A stretch of DNA of 64,000 bases from Bacillus sp. Marseille-P3661 (GCF_900240995.1 NZ_LT965955.1:235454-299453); one strand, 5' to 3'; numbered from the stretch's first letter, positions 34,953 through 44,484 are shown. Numbers and translations are program-made. The notes: generated by a model from the letters alone, not told the origin.

Positions 34953-36767
34953 CTATTTTTCATCCTCAACCGAGTAGATTTGAACCGGTTTTTCTTTACC
35001 TTTTACTTTAATTGCTTCAAGCGGTGTAATGACAAACAAGTCCTTCACACGCTCAAACACGTTTTCACTAATTAATATCTGTCCAGGCTTTGCATTAGAC
35101 TCTAGCCGTGCTGCAAGGTTAACTGTATCACCAATAGCTGTATAGTCTAGGCGGTCTTGTGAACCGATATTACCAATTACTGCTGGGCCGGAGTTAATAC
35201 CAACACCAAAGTGTACGGCGCGCCCATATTGCTCTTCTAATCGTTTTGCCATTTCACTCGAATGACGTTTCATTTCAAGTGCTGCACGAACGGCACGTTC
35301 TGCATGATCAGGCTGTTCAATCGGTGCACCAAATATGGCCATCACACCGTCACCGATAAATTTATCTAATGTTCCTTCGAATTTAAATACAGCCCTCGTA
35401 CATAGATCCAAATACTCATTTAGAATTAAAATGACTTCCTCAGGCTCCATTTTTTCAGAAAGAGGGGTGAAACCACGGATATCTACAAATACAAGGGTTA
35501 CATCCTTACGAATGCCGCCGAGTTTAACCTCTTCCTTCGAAGATAAAATTTCATCTACAACGCCTTTAGAAACATAGCGTCCAAATAGTCCTGTAACACG
35601 GGCCTTTTCCTTCTGTTCGATAATGTACTGTGAAACGACTGACGTTACATAAACCGTTACTAAGGCAAGCAACACATAGAAAAATGGTAAAAGGATATGC
35701 AATTCAGAGTAAATCGTGATGGTTGCGACTAAATAAAGACCTATAAAGCCAACAAGAGCTAAGAATCCCCACTTAACCTTCAGACGATCAATAATGAAGT
35801 AAGATAATGCTGTCATCACGGTGATAATTAAAATTACCAGTGAGGTAGAGGCTTTTGAGTAAATACTGCCATCTAAGAAACTTTGAATAATATTGGCGTG
35901 AATTTCAACCCCATTCATTTTCGTCACTTGACTCATTGGTGTTGTATATTGGTCTTGCAAACCAGCGGTATACGGGCCAATTAACACAATTGTGTTTTCA
36001 AAATATTCAGGTGGGAACTCGCCATTAATAACTTGATAGATTGGAATCGTATCAAATTTATTGCTGATCACTTCCTGTGAATCTTCGTGTGGCTCTGTTG
36101 CATATGAAAAGTAAATTTCATTGTATAAGCTAGTGTTAATTTTTTTACCATCTAGAAAAAATTCGTGGTTATCATTCCAGGAAATTTCCCGCCCTTCATC
36201 CGCTAATAGTAGATTTGCTAGTTTAACAGATATGGCTGGTAAAATTTCATTATTTTCATCTGGAATACCAAGCATAATTTGGCGGACAACGCTATCACGA
36301 TCTTCCTTAACATTAATGTGGCCAACTTGGCTTTGATCAATATTAAATATAGGTCTATTAATACTTTCGAATGCTAATTCGCCCACACTTTCCTGCTTGC
36401 TTTCAAAAACAAAATTAGCTGCCAAGTATATATTATTGTGTTCGTTAACGACTCGCTGAAACTCCAAATCCTGCGCTTGATTTTGGCTTTCCTCTGTGTA
36501 AAGGACATCGACAAAAACAGCCTTTGCTCCAGCTTCTGCAAGTTTTTCGGCAGTATCGGCCATCACATTACGCGGCCATGGCCATTTACCCACTTCAGCA
36601 AGACTTTCGTCATCAATGGCTAAAATAACAATATTACTTGAGACCTCTTTTTCACCTCGTGTAAGCCGGTCGGAAACAAATTCGTCCACGATAAAAAATG
36701 TGTTTTGAGCATAAAAAAAGCAAACTACTATACTAATAATGGCGATTGTAATAATTTTTCGCAGCAA
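34953..36767 (-). CDS. CHASE2-domain adenylate cyclase (class III)
   Basis: The 604-residue protein has an N-terminal membrane segment (about 4-20), an extracellular CHASE2 sensor domain (about 30-310), three membrane segments (about 312-395) and a class III cyclase domain (about 425-595). Metal-binding aspartates lie in FVDIRGFT and FIGDGVMAIFG; Lys in GTLDKFIGDG and Asp in RLDYTAIGD are purine-selecting for ATP, and Asn-Arg in NLAARLE are the transition-state pair. All six catalytic residues are present, so it should be active and make cAMP. cAMP signalling is little studied in Bacillaceae. It lies 367 bases upstream of the FecR gene, same strand. Confidence 0.93.
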   Translation of the reverse strand: MLRKIITIAIISIVVCFFYAQNTFFIVDEFVSDRLTRGEKEVSSNIVILAIDDESLAEVGKWPWPRNVMADTAEKLAEAGAKAVFVDVLYTEESQNQAQDLEFQRVVNEHNNIYLAANFVFESKQESVGELAFESINRPIFNIDQSQVGHINVKEDRDSVVRQIMLGIPDENNEILPAISVKLANLLLADEGREISWNDNHEFFLDGKKINTSLYNEIYFSYATEPHEDSQEVISNKFDTIPIYQVINGEFPPEYFENTIVLIGPYTAGLQDQYTTPMSQVTKMNGVEIHANIIQSFLDGSIYSKASTSLVILIITVMTALSYFIIDRLKVKWGFLALVGFIGLYLVATITIYSELHILLPFFYVLLALVTVYVTSVVSQYIIEQKEKARVTGLFGRYVSKGVVDEILSSKEEVKLGGIRKDVTLVFVDIRGFTPLSEKMEPEEVILILNEYLDLCTRAVFKFEGTLDKFIGDGVMAIFGAPIEQPDHAERAVRAALEMKRHSSEMAKRLEEQYGRAVHFGVGINSGPAVIGNIGSQDRLDYTAIGDTVNLAARLESNAKPGQILISENVFERVKDLFVITPLEAIKVKGKEKPVQIYSVEDEK

Positions 36768-36829
36768 AACAAAACTCCTCTCGTCATTTAATTTCTAAAC
36801 CTTAGTCCTATTAAAAATTTACCACTTCA

Positions 36830-37046
36830 GACAGGTACCTGTACAGGTGCCTGTCACTTGTCGAATGAAAAAGAGTATAGCAAATGTGTAACATTCGGAC
36901 GGTGGTGCAAGGTCGGCAAAATTCGACAAGTGACAGGCACTTTGAAAAAACAAGGCAGGCACTTTTTTAACAACAAGACAGGCATTTTGAAAAACAGGGA
37001 AGACATTTTTTAAACAGGCAGCAGTTGGAACACATTCAGGAACAGG
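36830..37046. repeat. GTGCCTGTCACTTGTC element pair with degenerate 20-23 bp tandem tail
   Basis: AGGTGCCTGTCACTTGTCGA (36845-36864) and ATTCGACAAGTGACAGGCAC (36921-36940) face each other; a perfect 12-bp palindrome ACAGGTACCTGT (36831-36842) abuts the first. From 36932 the element continues as degenerate repeats of about 23, 23, 21 and 20 bp starting with GACAGGCAC or similar and ending in AAAACAAG or AAACAGG. No gene is supported here. Confidence 0.7.
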
Positions 37047-37143
37047 TGGAAGGTCACTTTGCATTGGAGAGATCTAGCACCAATTGGTAATTCAAATAGA
37101 TGGAGTTTTATGTTGACATTGGGTAAGATGGAATAGGAAAAAC

Positions 37144-37539
37144 ATGAAGAAGAAGGTGATTTGTTTGTTAAAGGTATTTATTATATTGGGTGCAATCAAT
37201 GCTTTCCTATCTGTTGCGTTAGGTGCGTTTGGGGCCCATGGTTTAGAAGGTCGTTTATCTGCAAGAATGATAGAAATTTGGGAAAAAGGTGTTACATATC
37301 AAATGTTTCATGCTGTAGGGCTGTTCGTTGTTGCTTTTGCAGCAGATAAATGGCCAGGTTCAACAATGTTGACATGGTCTGGTATATTGATGGTGGTCGG
37401 AATTATTTTGTTCTCTGGCAGCTTATATGTACTAAGCACAACAGGGATTACAAAGCTGGGCATGATTACACCACTAGGTGGCGTTGCGTTTTTAGCCGCT
37501 TGGACATTATTAGCGATTGCTGCTTTTAAAGGCGTTTAA
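37144..37539 (+). CDS. ywdK: YwdK, DUF423 membrane protein
   Basis: This 131-residue protein has four membrane segments and the DUF423 signature LGAFGAHGLEGRLS, followed by WEKGVTYQMFHAVGLF and LFSGSLYVLS. Function is unknown throughout the family. The ATG at 37144 has TAGGAAA upstream. A TTG at 37165 with AAGGTGA seven bases before would give an N-terminus (MLKVFIILGA) that fits family members better, so the true start may be there. It is the first gene of the conserved ywd block. Confidence 0.9.
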   Translation: MKKKVICLLKVFIILGAINAFLSVALGAFGAHGLEGRLSARMIEIWEKGVTYQMFHAVGLFVVAFAADKWPGSTMLTWSGILMVVGIILFSGSLYVLSTTGITKLGMITPLGGVAFLAAWTLLAIAAFKGV

Positions 37540-37566
37540 TTTCAAACATATTTATTTTAACCTTAT

Positions 37567-37608
37567 AAAAACACGTAATTTGATCCACAATGGAAATTAC
37601 GTGTTTTT
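37567..37608 (+). terminator. Terminator of ywdK
   Basis: AAAACACGTAATTT pairs with AAATTACGTGTTTTT across about 12 bases, followed by T's. Confidence 0.9.
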
Positions 37609-37794
37609 CTATTCCTTAATCATTTGAGGAAGTTATACTTAATGTACAAAAAAGGAGTGACTGAGGTATACCTTAGTCACTCTTTATATATATGGAAGGA
37701 TATCAGATGGGAAGAACGGCAACTAGTTTAGTATGAGTTTCTTGACCCCTGTGGCAGAGAGAAACCATACAAGATTGGCACATTATCAGTTTAA

Positions 37795-38262
37795 TTATCT
37801 AGGTTGAAACGTAGCCATACCTGGCCCGTTTGTAAACGGATATTCATATTCAATTTCTTCGTCAAATGTTACGTAATCTAAATAAATCATTGGAATTAAG
37901 TAACGCATTCCTGTTTGCGGATCGCTAAGAATGAGATGATCACGACCGGCAGCTTCGATAATACCTCTAAAAATTCTTGCATTCCATTCTGTATTGTTTT
38001 CAAACGTTGCATAAACTGTTGCTAATTTACCTTTGTTTAATCTCAAAATATTCTCAATGTACGATTGTTCTACTGGTAACATCCCAGGAGTGGCTGGTGA
38101 TGTTGCAGTTACAGGTGTCTGAGCAGAAGGCGTAGGCGCAGCTCCGGGAATTTGAGAACCTGCTGGATATTGGAATGGTTGTGCTTGTGGTTGGAACCCG
38201 TATTGAGGATATCCATATTGTCCGTAAGGCATCGCTGCTTGATAAGGATTGTAATTTGCCAT
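37795..38262 (-). CDS. gerQ: Spore coat/germination protein GerQ
   Basis: The 155-residue protein has a Tyr/Gln/Pro-rich N-terminus (MANYNPYQAAMPYGQYGYP) and the conserved GerQ C-terminus (about 65-155; SYIENILRLNKGKLATVYAT, GIIEAAGRDHLILSDPQ, YLIPMIYLDYVTFDEE). GerQ is needed to place the cortex hydrolase CwlJ in the spore coat. It becomes cross-linked by transglutaminase in the coat. It follows cwlJ on the same strand, 103 bases away, as in many Bacillus species; the SD is AAGGAGGAAAAAAG. Confidence 0.95.
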   Translation of the reverse strand: MANYNPYQAAMPYGQYGYPQYGFQPQAQPFQYPAGSQIPGAAPTPSAQTPVTATSPATPGMLPVEQSYIENILRLNKGKLATVYATFENNTEWNARIFRGIIEAAGRDHLILSDPQTGMRYLIPMIYLDYVTFDEEIEYEYPFTNGPGMATFQPR

Positions 38263-38365
38263 CTTTTTTCCTCCTTTAGATGATAGGTGACTTTAAAACA
38301 TGTTTCTTTTACTAATAGATAAACTTAGACTTTCTTCATTTATATTGGAAAAAAGCTAAGTTTTC

Positions 38366-38791
38366 CTAATAATAAACTTGAGGACAGTCAGCTTGAGTAG
38401 GTGCAAAGTAGCAATGAGCTTTATAACGTCCCGTATTTGCCTGATTAAACCATGTTGCAGGGCAATCTCCTGCTGGTCTGAAAAACCAAAGTGATCTCGT
38501 TGCAGGATGATACTTCCATCCTCTAATAACCTGACGAGCCAGCTTTATTTCACTTTCCCTAGCACGTTGGTAAAAGTAAGGCTTATCGACCGCCTCATAA
38601 CCACCTGGTTTTTGATAGATCATTTGGCGAAGGGTTCTTAAATCTTTGAAATCTAGACAATTAGAAATGACGCGGTTCACCCCAACGTTTCCAACCATTA
38701 ACATCCCTAAGTTTCCATCACCCTCGGCTTCGGCCCTTATTAATCTAGCGAGAAGTTTTACATCTTCTTCTGTGTGGGCGACTACTGCCAT
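38366..38791 (-). CDS. cwlJ: Spore cortex-lytic enzyme CwlJ
   Basis: The 141-residue hydrolase starts with LLARLIRAEAEGDG, containing the catalytic glutamate, then LMVGNVGVNRV and AHCYFAP. It cuts cortex peptidoglycan during germination, triggered by calcium-dipicolinate, and lies in the spore coat with GerQ. Catalytic glutamate and fold match the SleB/CwlJ hydrolase family; like other CwlJ proteins it has no signal peptide. The start follows GGAGGTGAAAAA. In B. subtilis cwlJ is elsewhere; here it neighbours gerQ, as in other Bacillus lineages. Confidence 0.95.
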   Translation of the reverse strand: MAVVAHTEEDVKLLARLIRAEAEGDGNLGMLMVGNVGVNRVISNCLDFKDLRTLRQMIYQKPGGYEAVDKPYFYQRARESEIKLARQVIRGWKYHPATRSLWFFRPAGDCPATWFNQANTGRYKAHCYFAPTQADCPQVYY

Positions 38792-39402
38792 TTTTTCACC
38801 TCCACTTTCACGCTTACTTTATAACATATTTAAAAAGTGGGAATTGGTGACTAGTCTAATAGGTATTTTTATTAATATTAGAATATGAGGCTCGCCATGG
38901 AGTTGATTTTTCATGCGAAACAAGGGATAGGATTATGGTTTGAAATAGGTATATTTTCTATGAGCAATTACCATATTGTTCAATAGTTAAATAGATACAT
39001 GGTGCAGCGGCCTAAAAAGGGAGTAGTGGATTGTATTTTAGAATGGGCCTTTGAACAATTAAAGCTACGGCTCTTACACTTCTGATACTATGAAGAAATG
39101 AAAAACATTATGATAAAAAACAAGCAGTAGCAAATAAAATAGATTCGTAGAGATTGTTCAAGTGGAGTATATATGAAAGATAATACAATTTAGCTGTATT
39201 TTAGCATTGAATATTCACGGACTGTTTTTTATGGAATAGAATTCCGGAAAAAATCAGAAACAGCCATATTTTAAAGGAATAACGGAATAGATGTCCGTCA
39301 AAAAAAGCGCTCAACAGCTAAGCGGCCTAGGGTGCGCTATTTTAACAAAAACAGCTATTTAAATAGGAATGTAGCAGACCTAAACGTTAACCACCGGCAA
39401 TA
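38792..39402. other. Gene-free spacer with remnants of dispersed repeats
   Basis: No gene is supported. ATTCCGGAAAAAATCAG (about 39240) and ATGTCCGTCAAAAAAAG (about 39292) are words of the GTCCG repeat family, and TTTTAGAATGGGCCTTT (about 39036) resembles ATCCTAGAATGGGCCTTT near 16827, so the two spacers share an ancestral repeat. Confidence 0.45.
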
Positions 39403-39438
39403 AATTAAAAGCCCTCTGCATGTTAGAACAGAGGGGCC
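39403..39438 (-). terminator. Terminator of hemQ
   Basis: GCCCTCTG (39411-39418) pairs with CAGAGGGGC (39429-39437, one wobble or bulge), followed on the minus strand by TTTTAATTT. Confidence 0.8.
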
Positions 39439-39450
39439 AAAAATTTTCAC

Positions 39451-40197
39451 CTATTTTAATGAAAAATATGTAGGTACATCTTCTTCTTTTAAAATATTAC
39501 CGACAAAGAATGAACCAAATTCACCAAAACGTGCACTTACTTCATCAAAACGCATTTCATATACAAGCTTTTTGAATTGAAGCGCATCTTCTGCGAATAG
39601 TGTAACGCCCCATTCCCAATCGTCGAAACCAACAGATCCTGTAATGATTTGTTTTACTTTACCAGCATATTGGCGACCGATCATCCCATGTGAACGCATC
39701 ATTTTACTGCGCTCTTCCATCGGAAGCATATACCAGTTATCGTCACCTTGACGACGCTTGTCCATTGGATAGAAACATACATGTTTCCATTTCGGTAAAA
39801 TTGGATACAAGCGTGCTAGGATTTCAGGGCTTTGATATGGATCCTGATCTGACGGTAAATAGTTGCTTAACTCAACAACGGACACATAAGAATGTGCAGG
39901 CATTAAATAGTCTGCAAGTGTTGTTTTATTAAATTCATTTTCAAGCGCATTTAATTCTTCCATTGTTGGGCGAAGAATCATCAACATGAAATCAGCTTTT
40001 TGACCGACAATTGTATAGAACGCATGGCTTCCTTCTTTTGCAGCTTCTTTGCTGTTTAACTTATCTAGAAATGCCTGGAATTCTGCAACAGCTTCTTGGC
40101 GTTCACCTTCAGAAAGAGTTTTCCATAGCGTCCAATTCACCGTACGGAAATCGTGTAAACAATACCAACCTTCTAACGTTTTTGCTGGTTCACTCAC
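39451..40197 (-). CDS. hemQ: Coproheme decarboxylase HemQ
   Basis: This 248-residue protein of the chlorite-dismutase fold makes heme b by peroxide-dependent decarboxylation of coproheme, the last step of the Gram-positive heme pathway. Family blocks are [43 protein letters not shown] and [23 protein letters not shown], with the basic pocket lysine and tyrosine in YPMDKRRQ. The start follows GAGGAGTGAAGTAA. It is monocistronic and divergent from pta, in the same order as B. subtilis ywfI-pta. Confidence 0.95.
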   Translation of the reverse strand: MSEPAKTLEGWYCLHDFRTVNWTLWKTLSEGERQEAVAEFQAFLDKLNSKEAAKEGSHAFYTIVGQKADFMLMILRPTMEELNALENEFNKTTLADYLMPAHSYVSVVELSNYLPSDQDPYQSPEILARLYPILPKWKHVCFYPMDKRRQGDDNWYMLPMEERSKMMRSHGMIGRQYAGKVKQIITGSVGFDDWEWGVTLFAEDALQFKKLVYEMRFDEVSARFGEFGSFFVGNILKEEDVPTYFSLK

Positions 40198-40544
40198 TTT
40201 ACTTCACTCCTCATAAATTTTGCATATTTACAGTATGTACATGTCATTAATAATATAACATAGTTTTTAAAGCATGTAAGATTTTAAGCGTGTTTGTTTC
40301 CCAAAGGTGGATTCTCAAACAGATATATCCAGTTTTTGGGATAAAAATAATATTTAAAACAAATATTAATATAGTTCATCAACGCTAACTATGTTTAATT
40401 GTATTTTTGTCAAATTAAAGAACTTTTTTCTAGTAAGCATTTGCTTGTGATGATTGTCATTACACTTTGCACTTATAAGTTTTATTCTAAAAATATCAAA
40501 TGGGATAAATTGAAATTTTGACCATGTATTAGGAGGTCTTTGAA

Positions 40545-41516
40545 ATGGCTGATTTATTTACAGCAGTGAAAGAAAAAGTCCAAGGTGCGAATAAAACTAT
40601 TGTTTTTCCAGAAGGAACAGATGAAAGAATTGTAACGGCGGTTAGTCGCTTAGCCTCTGAAAAGGTTCTTTCGCCAATTTTAATAGGGAATGAAGAAGAG
40701 GTTCAAGCAAAAGCTGCGACATTAAATGCTACATTAGATAATATCCAAATAATTGATCCGAACACATACTCAGAAATGGACGCGCTAGTTAATGCGTTTG
40801 TTGAGCGACGAAAAGGGAAAGCCACCGAGTCAGATGCCAGAAAAATTTTATTAGACGAGAATTATTTTGGAACCATGCTTGTTTATACAGGGAAAGCAGA
40901 TGGGCTTGTTAGTGGTGCCGCCCATTCTACAGCAGATACCGTGCGCCCAGCATTACAAATTATTAAAACGAAGCAGGGTGTTCGCAAAACATCAGGCGTC
41001 TTTATAATGGCTCGTGGTGATGAAAAATACGTATTTGCAGATTGTGCGATCAATCCAGCACCAGATAGTCAGGATTTAGCAGAAACAGCTGTCGTTAGTG
41101 CGCAAACAGCTGCGTTATTTGATATCGACCCCCGTGTAGCCATGCTTAGCTTTTCAACTAAAGGATCTGCGGTAACACCTGAAACAGAAAAGGTAGTTGA
41201 GGCATTAAAGCTTGCAAAAGAAATGAATCCAGACTTAATCATTGACGGTGAATTTCAATTTGATGCCGCTTTTGTACCATCTGTTGCCGAAAAAAAGGCG
41301 CCGGATTCTGTGATAAAGGGCGATGCAAAAGTATTTATATTCCCAAGCTTAGAGGCAGGGAACATCGGTTATAAAATAGCACAGCGTCTAGGTGGATTTG
41401 AAGCCATTGGGCCAATATTGCAAGGGTTAAATCAGCCAGTTAACGATTTATCACGCGGTTGCAACGCAGAAGACGTTTATAAACTAGCGATTATAACAGC
41501 AGCGCAATCCTTGTAA
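40545..41516 (+). CDS. pta: Phosphate acetyltransferase
   Basis: The 323-residue enzyme, the same length as B. subtilis Pta, interconverts acetyl-CoA and acetyl-phosphate, feeding overflow acetate metabolism. It has the family blocks IVFPEGTDERIVTAVSRL, GLVSGAAHSTADTVRPALQII, AVVSAQTAALFDIDPRVAML and FPSLEAGNIGYKIAQRLGGFEAIGPI. The start follows TAGGAGGTCTTTGAA. No clear cre site was seen in the 347-base leader, though in B. subtilis pta is CcpA-activated; a 12-bp palindrome AAGCATTTGCTT lies near 40436. A heptamer repeat array begins about 20 bases after its stop. Confidence 0.96.
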   Translation: MADLFTAVKEKVQGANKTIVFPEGTDERIVTAVSRLASEKVLSPILIGNEEEVQAKAATLNATLDNIQIIDPNTYSEMDALVNAFVERRKGKATESDARKILLDENYFGTMLVYTGKADGLVSGAAHSTADTVRPALQIIKTKQGVRKTSGVFIMARGDEKYVFADCAINPAPDSQDLAETAVVSAQTAALFDIDPRVAMLSFSTKGSAVTPETEKVVEALKLAKEMNPDLIIDGEFQFDAAFVPSVAEKKAPDSVIKGDAKVFIFPSLEAGNIGYKIAQRLGGFEAIGPILQGLNQPVNDLSRGCNAEDVYKLAIITAAQSL

Positions 41517-41534
41517 AAGTGCCGAGTATCAATG

Positions 41535-41790
41535 GAAGTGCAAGCACCAAATGACCTGTGCCAAGCACAGTGCCAAGCACAGTGCCAAGCACAAGTACCA
41601 AATGCCAAGTGCCAAGCACAAGTACCAAGTACCAAATGCCAAGTGCCAAGTGCCAAGTGCCAAGTGCAAGTGCAAGTACCAAGCACAAGTGCAAGTACAA
41701 GTGCCAAGTACCAAATGCCAAGTGCCAAGTGCCAAGTGCCAAGTGCAAGTGCAAGTACCAAGCACAAGTGCAAGTACAAGTGCCAAGTGC
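41535..41790 (+). repeat. Heptamer/hexamer tandem array after pta with a 79-bp duplication
   Basis: About 256 bases are built almost wholly of AAGTGCC and its variants AAGTGC, AAGTACC, AAATGCC and AAGCAC. A 79-bp segment starting ACCAAATGCCAAGTG occurs twice in exact tandem copies (41631-41709 and 41710-41788), the second running into AAGTGCCTGTCACTT. Long ORFs in all frames here are artefacts of low complexity. Confidence 0.93.
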
Positions 41791-41880
41791 CTGTCACTTC
41801 CCGAATTATGCCATATTTAGTCGAAAGAGTTGCATTGATCTAAGTCTTAATAGAGTCATTCGACAAGTGCCTGTCACTCT
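41782..41880. repeat. GTGCCTGTCACTT element pair after the heptamer array
   Basis: AAGTGCCTGTCACTTCCCGA (41785-41804) and ATTCGACAAGTGCCTGTCAC (41858-41877). The second carries the core in flipped orientation relative to its flank, so it is a rearranged copy of the intergenic palindrome family. Confidence 0.7.
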
Positions 41881-41906
41881 AATGACTCTAATGTTTGAAT
41901 TTAAAT

Positions 41907-41958
41907 AAGCATGGTGTGTGAGTAGATTAGTAATCTAATCATGCTACTTACCATGCTT
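41907..41958 (-). terminator. Long hairpin overlapping the lipL stop
   Basis: AAGCATGGT (41907-41915) pairs with ACCATGCTT (41950-41958), and inside AGTAGATTAG with CTAATC...CTACT. The stem includes the lipL stop codon (41948-41950). It is followed on the minus strand by ATTTAAATT and may act as terminator. Confidence 0.6.
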
Positions 41959-42781
41959 TTTCATTTCTTTTAATAATTCGGTCATAATACTGTTCGAATA
42001 TTTGTAGTTCATCATGTGTTAATGATGAGGGTGTAATTGCCGAACCTAAATTTTTCAGCGTGTTTAATAAATGGACCATCAATTTCTCTATTGTTAGATC
42101 TTCGTTTAGCAGTTCAGATAACGACGCCATCGTGCTAGGAATGATGGCAGGATATATAAATTTAGTTGGTTCGTTTTTAATTGAATGCTCGTAAAATTCT
42201 CTAATAAGTTCAGCACGGTTTGCACCGCTGCCATTAACACAAAGATAAATTTGAACAGCAACACCATTCCGCAGTCTTCGTTGTGAAATCCCGGCAAATT
42301 TTTGGTTATGTATGCTTAAATCATAGCTGCCAGGACAGTAGGAGCCGACAATTTCTTTTGCTTCTATATGAACGGGATATTGAGCCAACATTAATTGAGT
42401 CAGCTGCCACATCGCTTCATAGCCCCGATTAATCTCAATCGAGCCTTGATTTTCCGGCAAAATGAGTGACAAGTTAAGGATGCCTTCGTCTAAAACAACC
42501 GCTAGTCCACCTGAATTGCGAACGATAACTTCATAGCCTGATTGTTTTAAAAAAGAGATTCCTTGATCAATATAAGGAAGACGTGCATCTTGTATGCCAA
42601 GTACAATGGTCGGACGGTGAACCCAGGCCCGAATCACAGCAGGTGATTGTCCGCTGCCAACAGCTGAACAAAACGTATCATCGTATGCAAAGGATTGTAA
42701 TGGATCAAAATGTAGCCCTAAGCTTGAGTGATCGATAAAGCGCCATTCTTTTTGGGTTAATAATGTGTTGATTTTAGACAT
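41948..42781 (-). CDS. lipL: Octanoyl-[GcvH]:protein N-octanoyltransferase LipL
   Basis: The 277-residue BPL/LPL-fold protein moves octanoyl or lipoyl groups from GcvH to E2 subunits of 2-oxoacid dehydrogenases. Candidate catalytic Cys149 lies in [11 protein letters not shown] and a conserved Lys161 in [11 protein letters not shown], as in LipL but not in the ATP-dependent ligases. It sits after pta as ywfL does in B. subtilis. The start follows a weak TTAGGAGCAAAAAC site. It is convergent with pta; the heptamer array lies between. Confidence 0.92.
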   Translation of the reverse strand: MSKINTLLTQKEWRFIDHSSLGLHFDPLQSFAYDDTFCSAVGSGQSPAVIRAWVHRPTIVLGIQDARLPYIDQGISFLKQSGYEVIVRNSGGLAVVLDEGILNLSLILPENQGSIEINRGYEAMWQLTQLMLAQYPVHIEAKEIVGSYCPGSYDLSIHNQKFAGISQRRLRNGVAVQIYLCVNGSGANRAELIREFYEHSIKNEPTKFIYPAIIPSTMASLSELLNEDLTIEKLMVHLLNTLKNLGSAITPSSLTHDELQIFEQYYDRIIKRNEKAW

Positions 42782-43025
42782 GTTTTTGCTCCTAAAAGTA
42801 TTGTTAAGTAAATTAAGTTGATTTTTATTATAACACGTTCACTTTTGAAAGGAAAAAGGTCTAGCGATGGGGCTAGAAGTATGGTGGTTTACTAGGATAG
42901 CGGTGGATTTTAATTAGCAAAGTTAGAGGTAATGAGTAAAATTTGCAGATTTTACAGGTTAAAAAGGGTACGAAATTTTATTATCTATACAAGCATACAA
43001 ACAGTAAACTAAGCAAATAATTTAA

Positions 43026-43050
43026 CCCTGCCTTAAATAAAAAGGCAGGG
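43026..43050 (-). terminator. Terminator of rsfA
   Basis: CCCTGCCTT (43026-43034) pairs with AAGGCAGGG (43042-43050) across a 7-nt A-rich loop. The T run on the minus strand is weak. The remaining 42782-43025 spacer holds nothing evident. Confidence 0.7.
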
Positions 43051-43087
43051 CCAGAAATTCCACTTTTTTCGGGGGATTACACTAGTT

Positions 43088-43774
43088 TTATTTTGCAATA
43101 CGCTCCAAGTTCCCGTTTTTATCCATTTTAAAGGTGTTTGCCGGTTTCTCTTCATCCTCAAATAATACTAATTTTCGAGCGCGATCCATGATTTTAACGA
43201 GTGATTGATAATCTTGTTGAATCATATCGAATTCTTTTTCTGTACGCTCAACTTGGGCTTTTAAGCTTTCGATATCCTCTGATAAAGACTGGTTTTCTTT
43301 CTTTAATCTATCATTTTCTTGTTTTAAGCTTTCAGATTGAACATCATTTTTACCTAGATTTTTTAAGAAATAAATAACATCATCAATCGATAAAGAAACG
43401 GGTGCGTCTTTTACAGGTGGTTGGTAGGCAACCGATTGTTCAATAATCTCTGGATCCTTTTCCAACATAAATTCCTCAGCAGTTTCAAAAGAAAGGGTTG
43501 GAGCCGGTGGTGTATACAACGGCTTTGTTTTTTGTCCTAAAGCACGTTGTCTTTGTTTGCGTTGTTTTTTAGCTAATGCAATTGCTTTCATATAATCTTG
43601 TCTTACTACCGCATTCCAACGGAAACCACACGCAGCCGATGTTCGGTTAAGTCGATCACCGACTTCCTCGAATGCATTTAATTGTGTGCTACCTTCACGA
43701 ATGTGACGCAGTACGGTTTCGGCTAATAGTAAATCATCTTCCTCTGACCAAGCATCTTGCCTTTGAATCATCAT
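43088..43774 (-). CDS. rsfA: Prespore-specific regulator of the RsfA family
   Basis: The 228-residue protein has an N-terminal Myb/SANT-like DNA-binding domain (about 5-60; [39 protein letters not shown]), a basic stretch KKQRKQRQ, a Pro-rich linker and a C-terminal coiled coil (about 150-205). B. subtilis RsfA (YwfN) is a SigF-dependent forespore transcription factor. Position next to lipL and before ywfO matches that gene order. The ATG-ATG start follows AAGGAGTGTTCTT. Confidence 0.9.
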   Translation of the reverse strand: MMIQRQDAWSEEDDLLLAETVLRHIREGSTQLNAFEEVGDRLNRTSAACGFRWNAVVRQDYMKAIALAKKQRKQRQRALGQKTKPLYTPPAPTLSFETAEEFMLEKDPEIIEQSVAYQPPVKDAPVSLSIDDVIYFLKNLGKNDVQSESLKQENDRLKKENQSLSEDIESLKAQVERTEKEFDMIQQDYQSLVKIMDRARKLVLFEDEEKPANTFKMDKNGNLERIAK

Positions 43775-44290
43775 AAGAACACTCCTTTTTTATTTTTCTA
43801 GTAAAAGTTATAGAATTAAATAAAATTTCTGTTAGTCAAAGGATGGACAATCTTTGCAAGATTTATACATATTTTAAAAGGATACTAGATGAATTTTTTT
43901 ATACTTTAAGAAAGTTGCGGATACTAAAAAGGAAAAACAAAATCAACTTGGGTTATATTTGATTCGCGGTAGTTTATTGTGGCAGGAAGTATGATTCTCT
44001 GAATGTGGTTAAAAAAGAGCTTAGAGGTAAGGCTAAAATAGATTAATCTAGGGCTATACTATATAGGTATACTGAAACAAATTATTGAGTAGATTCCTTC
44101 CTTGTAAGTTGGCAAAATATAAGGGAAGATGTTGACTATTTATAAAAGCACCATTAAAATAATAAATTTCGTAGTAAATTGCTATAGTATATTTTTTTTC
44201 TTCCTAAAAAAGTTGTACAATACTAATTGGAGAAAAAGTACTAACATAAATTTGACATAAAAACAAAAAAGTACGTAGATTCCTTATAGT

Positions 44291-44387
44291 TTCGACAAAT
44301 TTCGGGAAGTGACAGGCACCCTAAGGGAAAACAGGCACTACAATGGAAAACAGTCACGCAGGGGGATACAGGCACGTAGGAAAGGTA
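44291..44387. repeat. AAGTGACAGGCACC element with 19-bp tandem tail
   Basis: TTTCGACAAATTTCGGGAAG-TGACAGGCACC (44291-44321) is a damaged copy of the palindromic element. From 44313 follow four degenerate units of 19, 19, 18 and 19 bases, each starting ACAGGCAC or ACAGTCAC and ending near GGAAA. The array lies in front of the DUF1450 gene. The stretch 43775-44290 shows no gene. Confidence 0.65.
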
Positions 44388-44484
44388 CAGTTTTTGTGCC
44401 GGGCAATTTTCGGTGTGGGAGCAGGTACCTTGTTTGGGTTTATTTTGTTCATGTGCTAGCCGGGATTATGGGATTTACATTTAT

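Noticed and set aside
36819-37064. 81-codon minus-strand ORF
   Set aside because: It reads through the palindromic element and its degenerate tail and has no start signal.
40198-40544. cre (CcpA) site upstream of pta
   Set aside because: No acceptable match to the cre consensus was seen, although regulation by CcpA is known for pta in B. subtilis.
41477-41908. Overlapping ORFs on both strands with KCQVPSAKCQ or ALGTWHLAL repeats
   Set aside because: They are translations of the heptamer array in several frames at once, which is typical of low-complexity DNA and not of genes.
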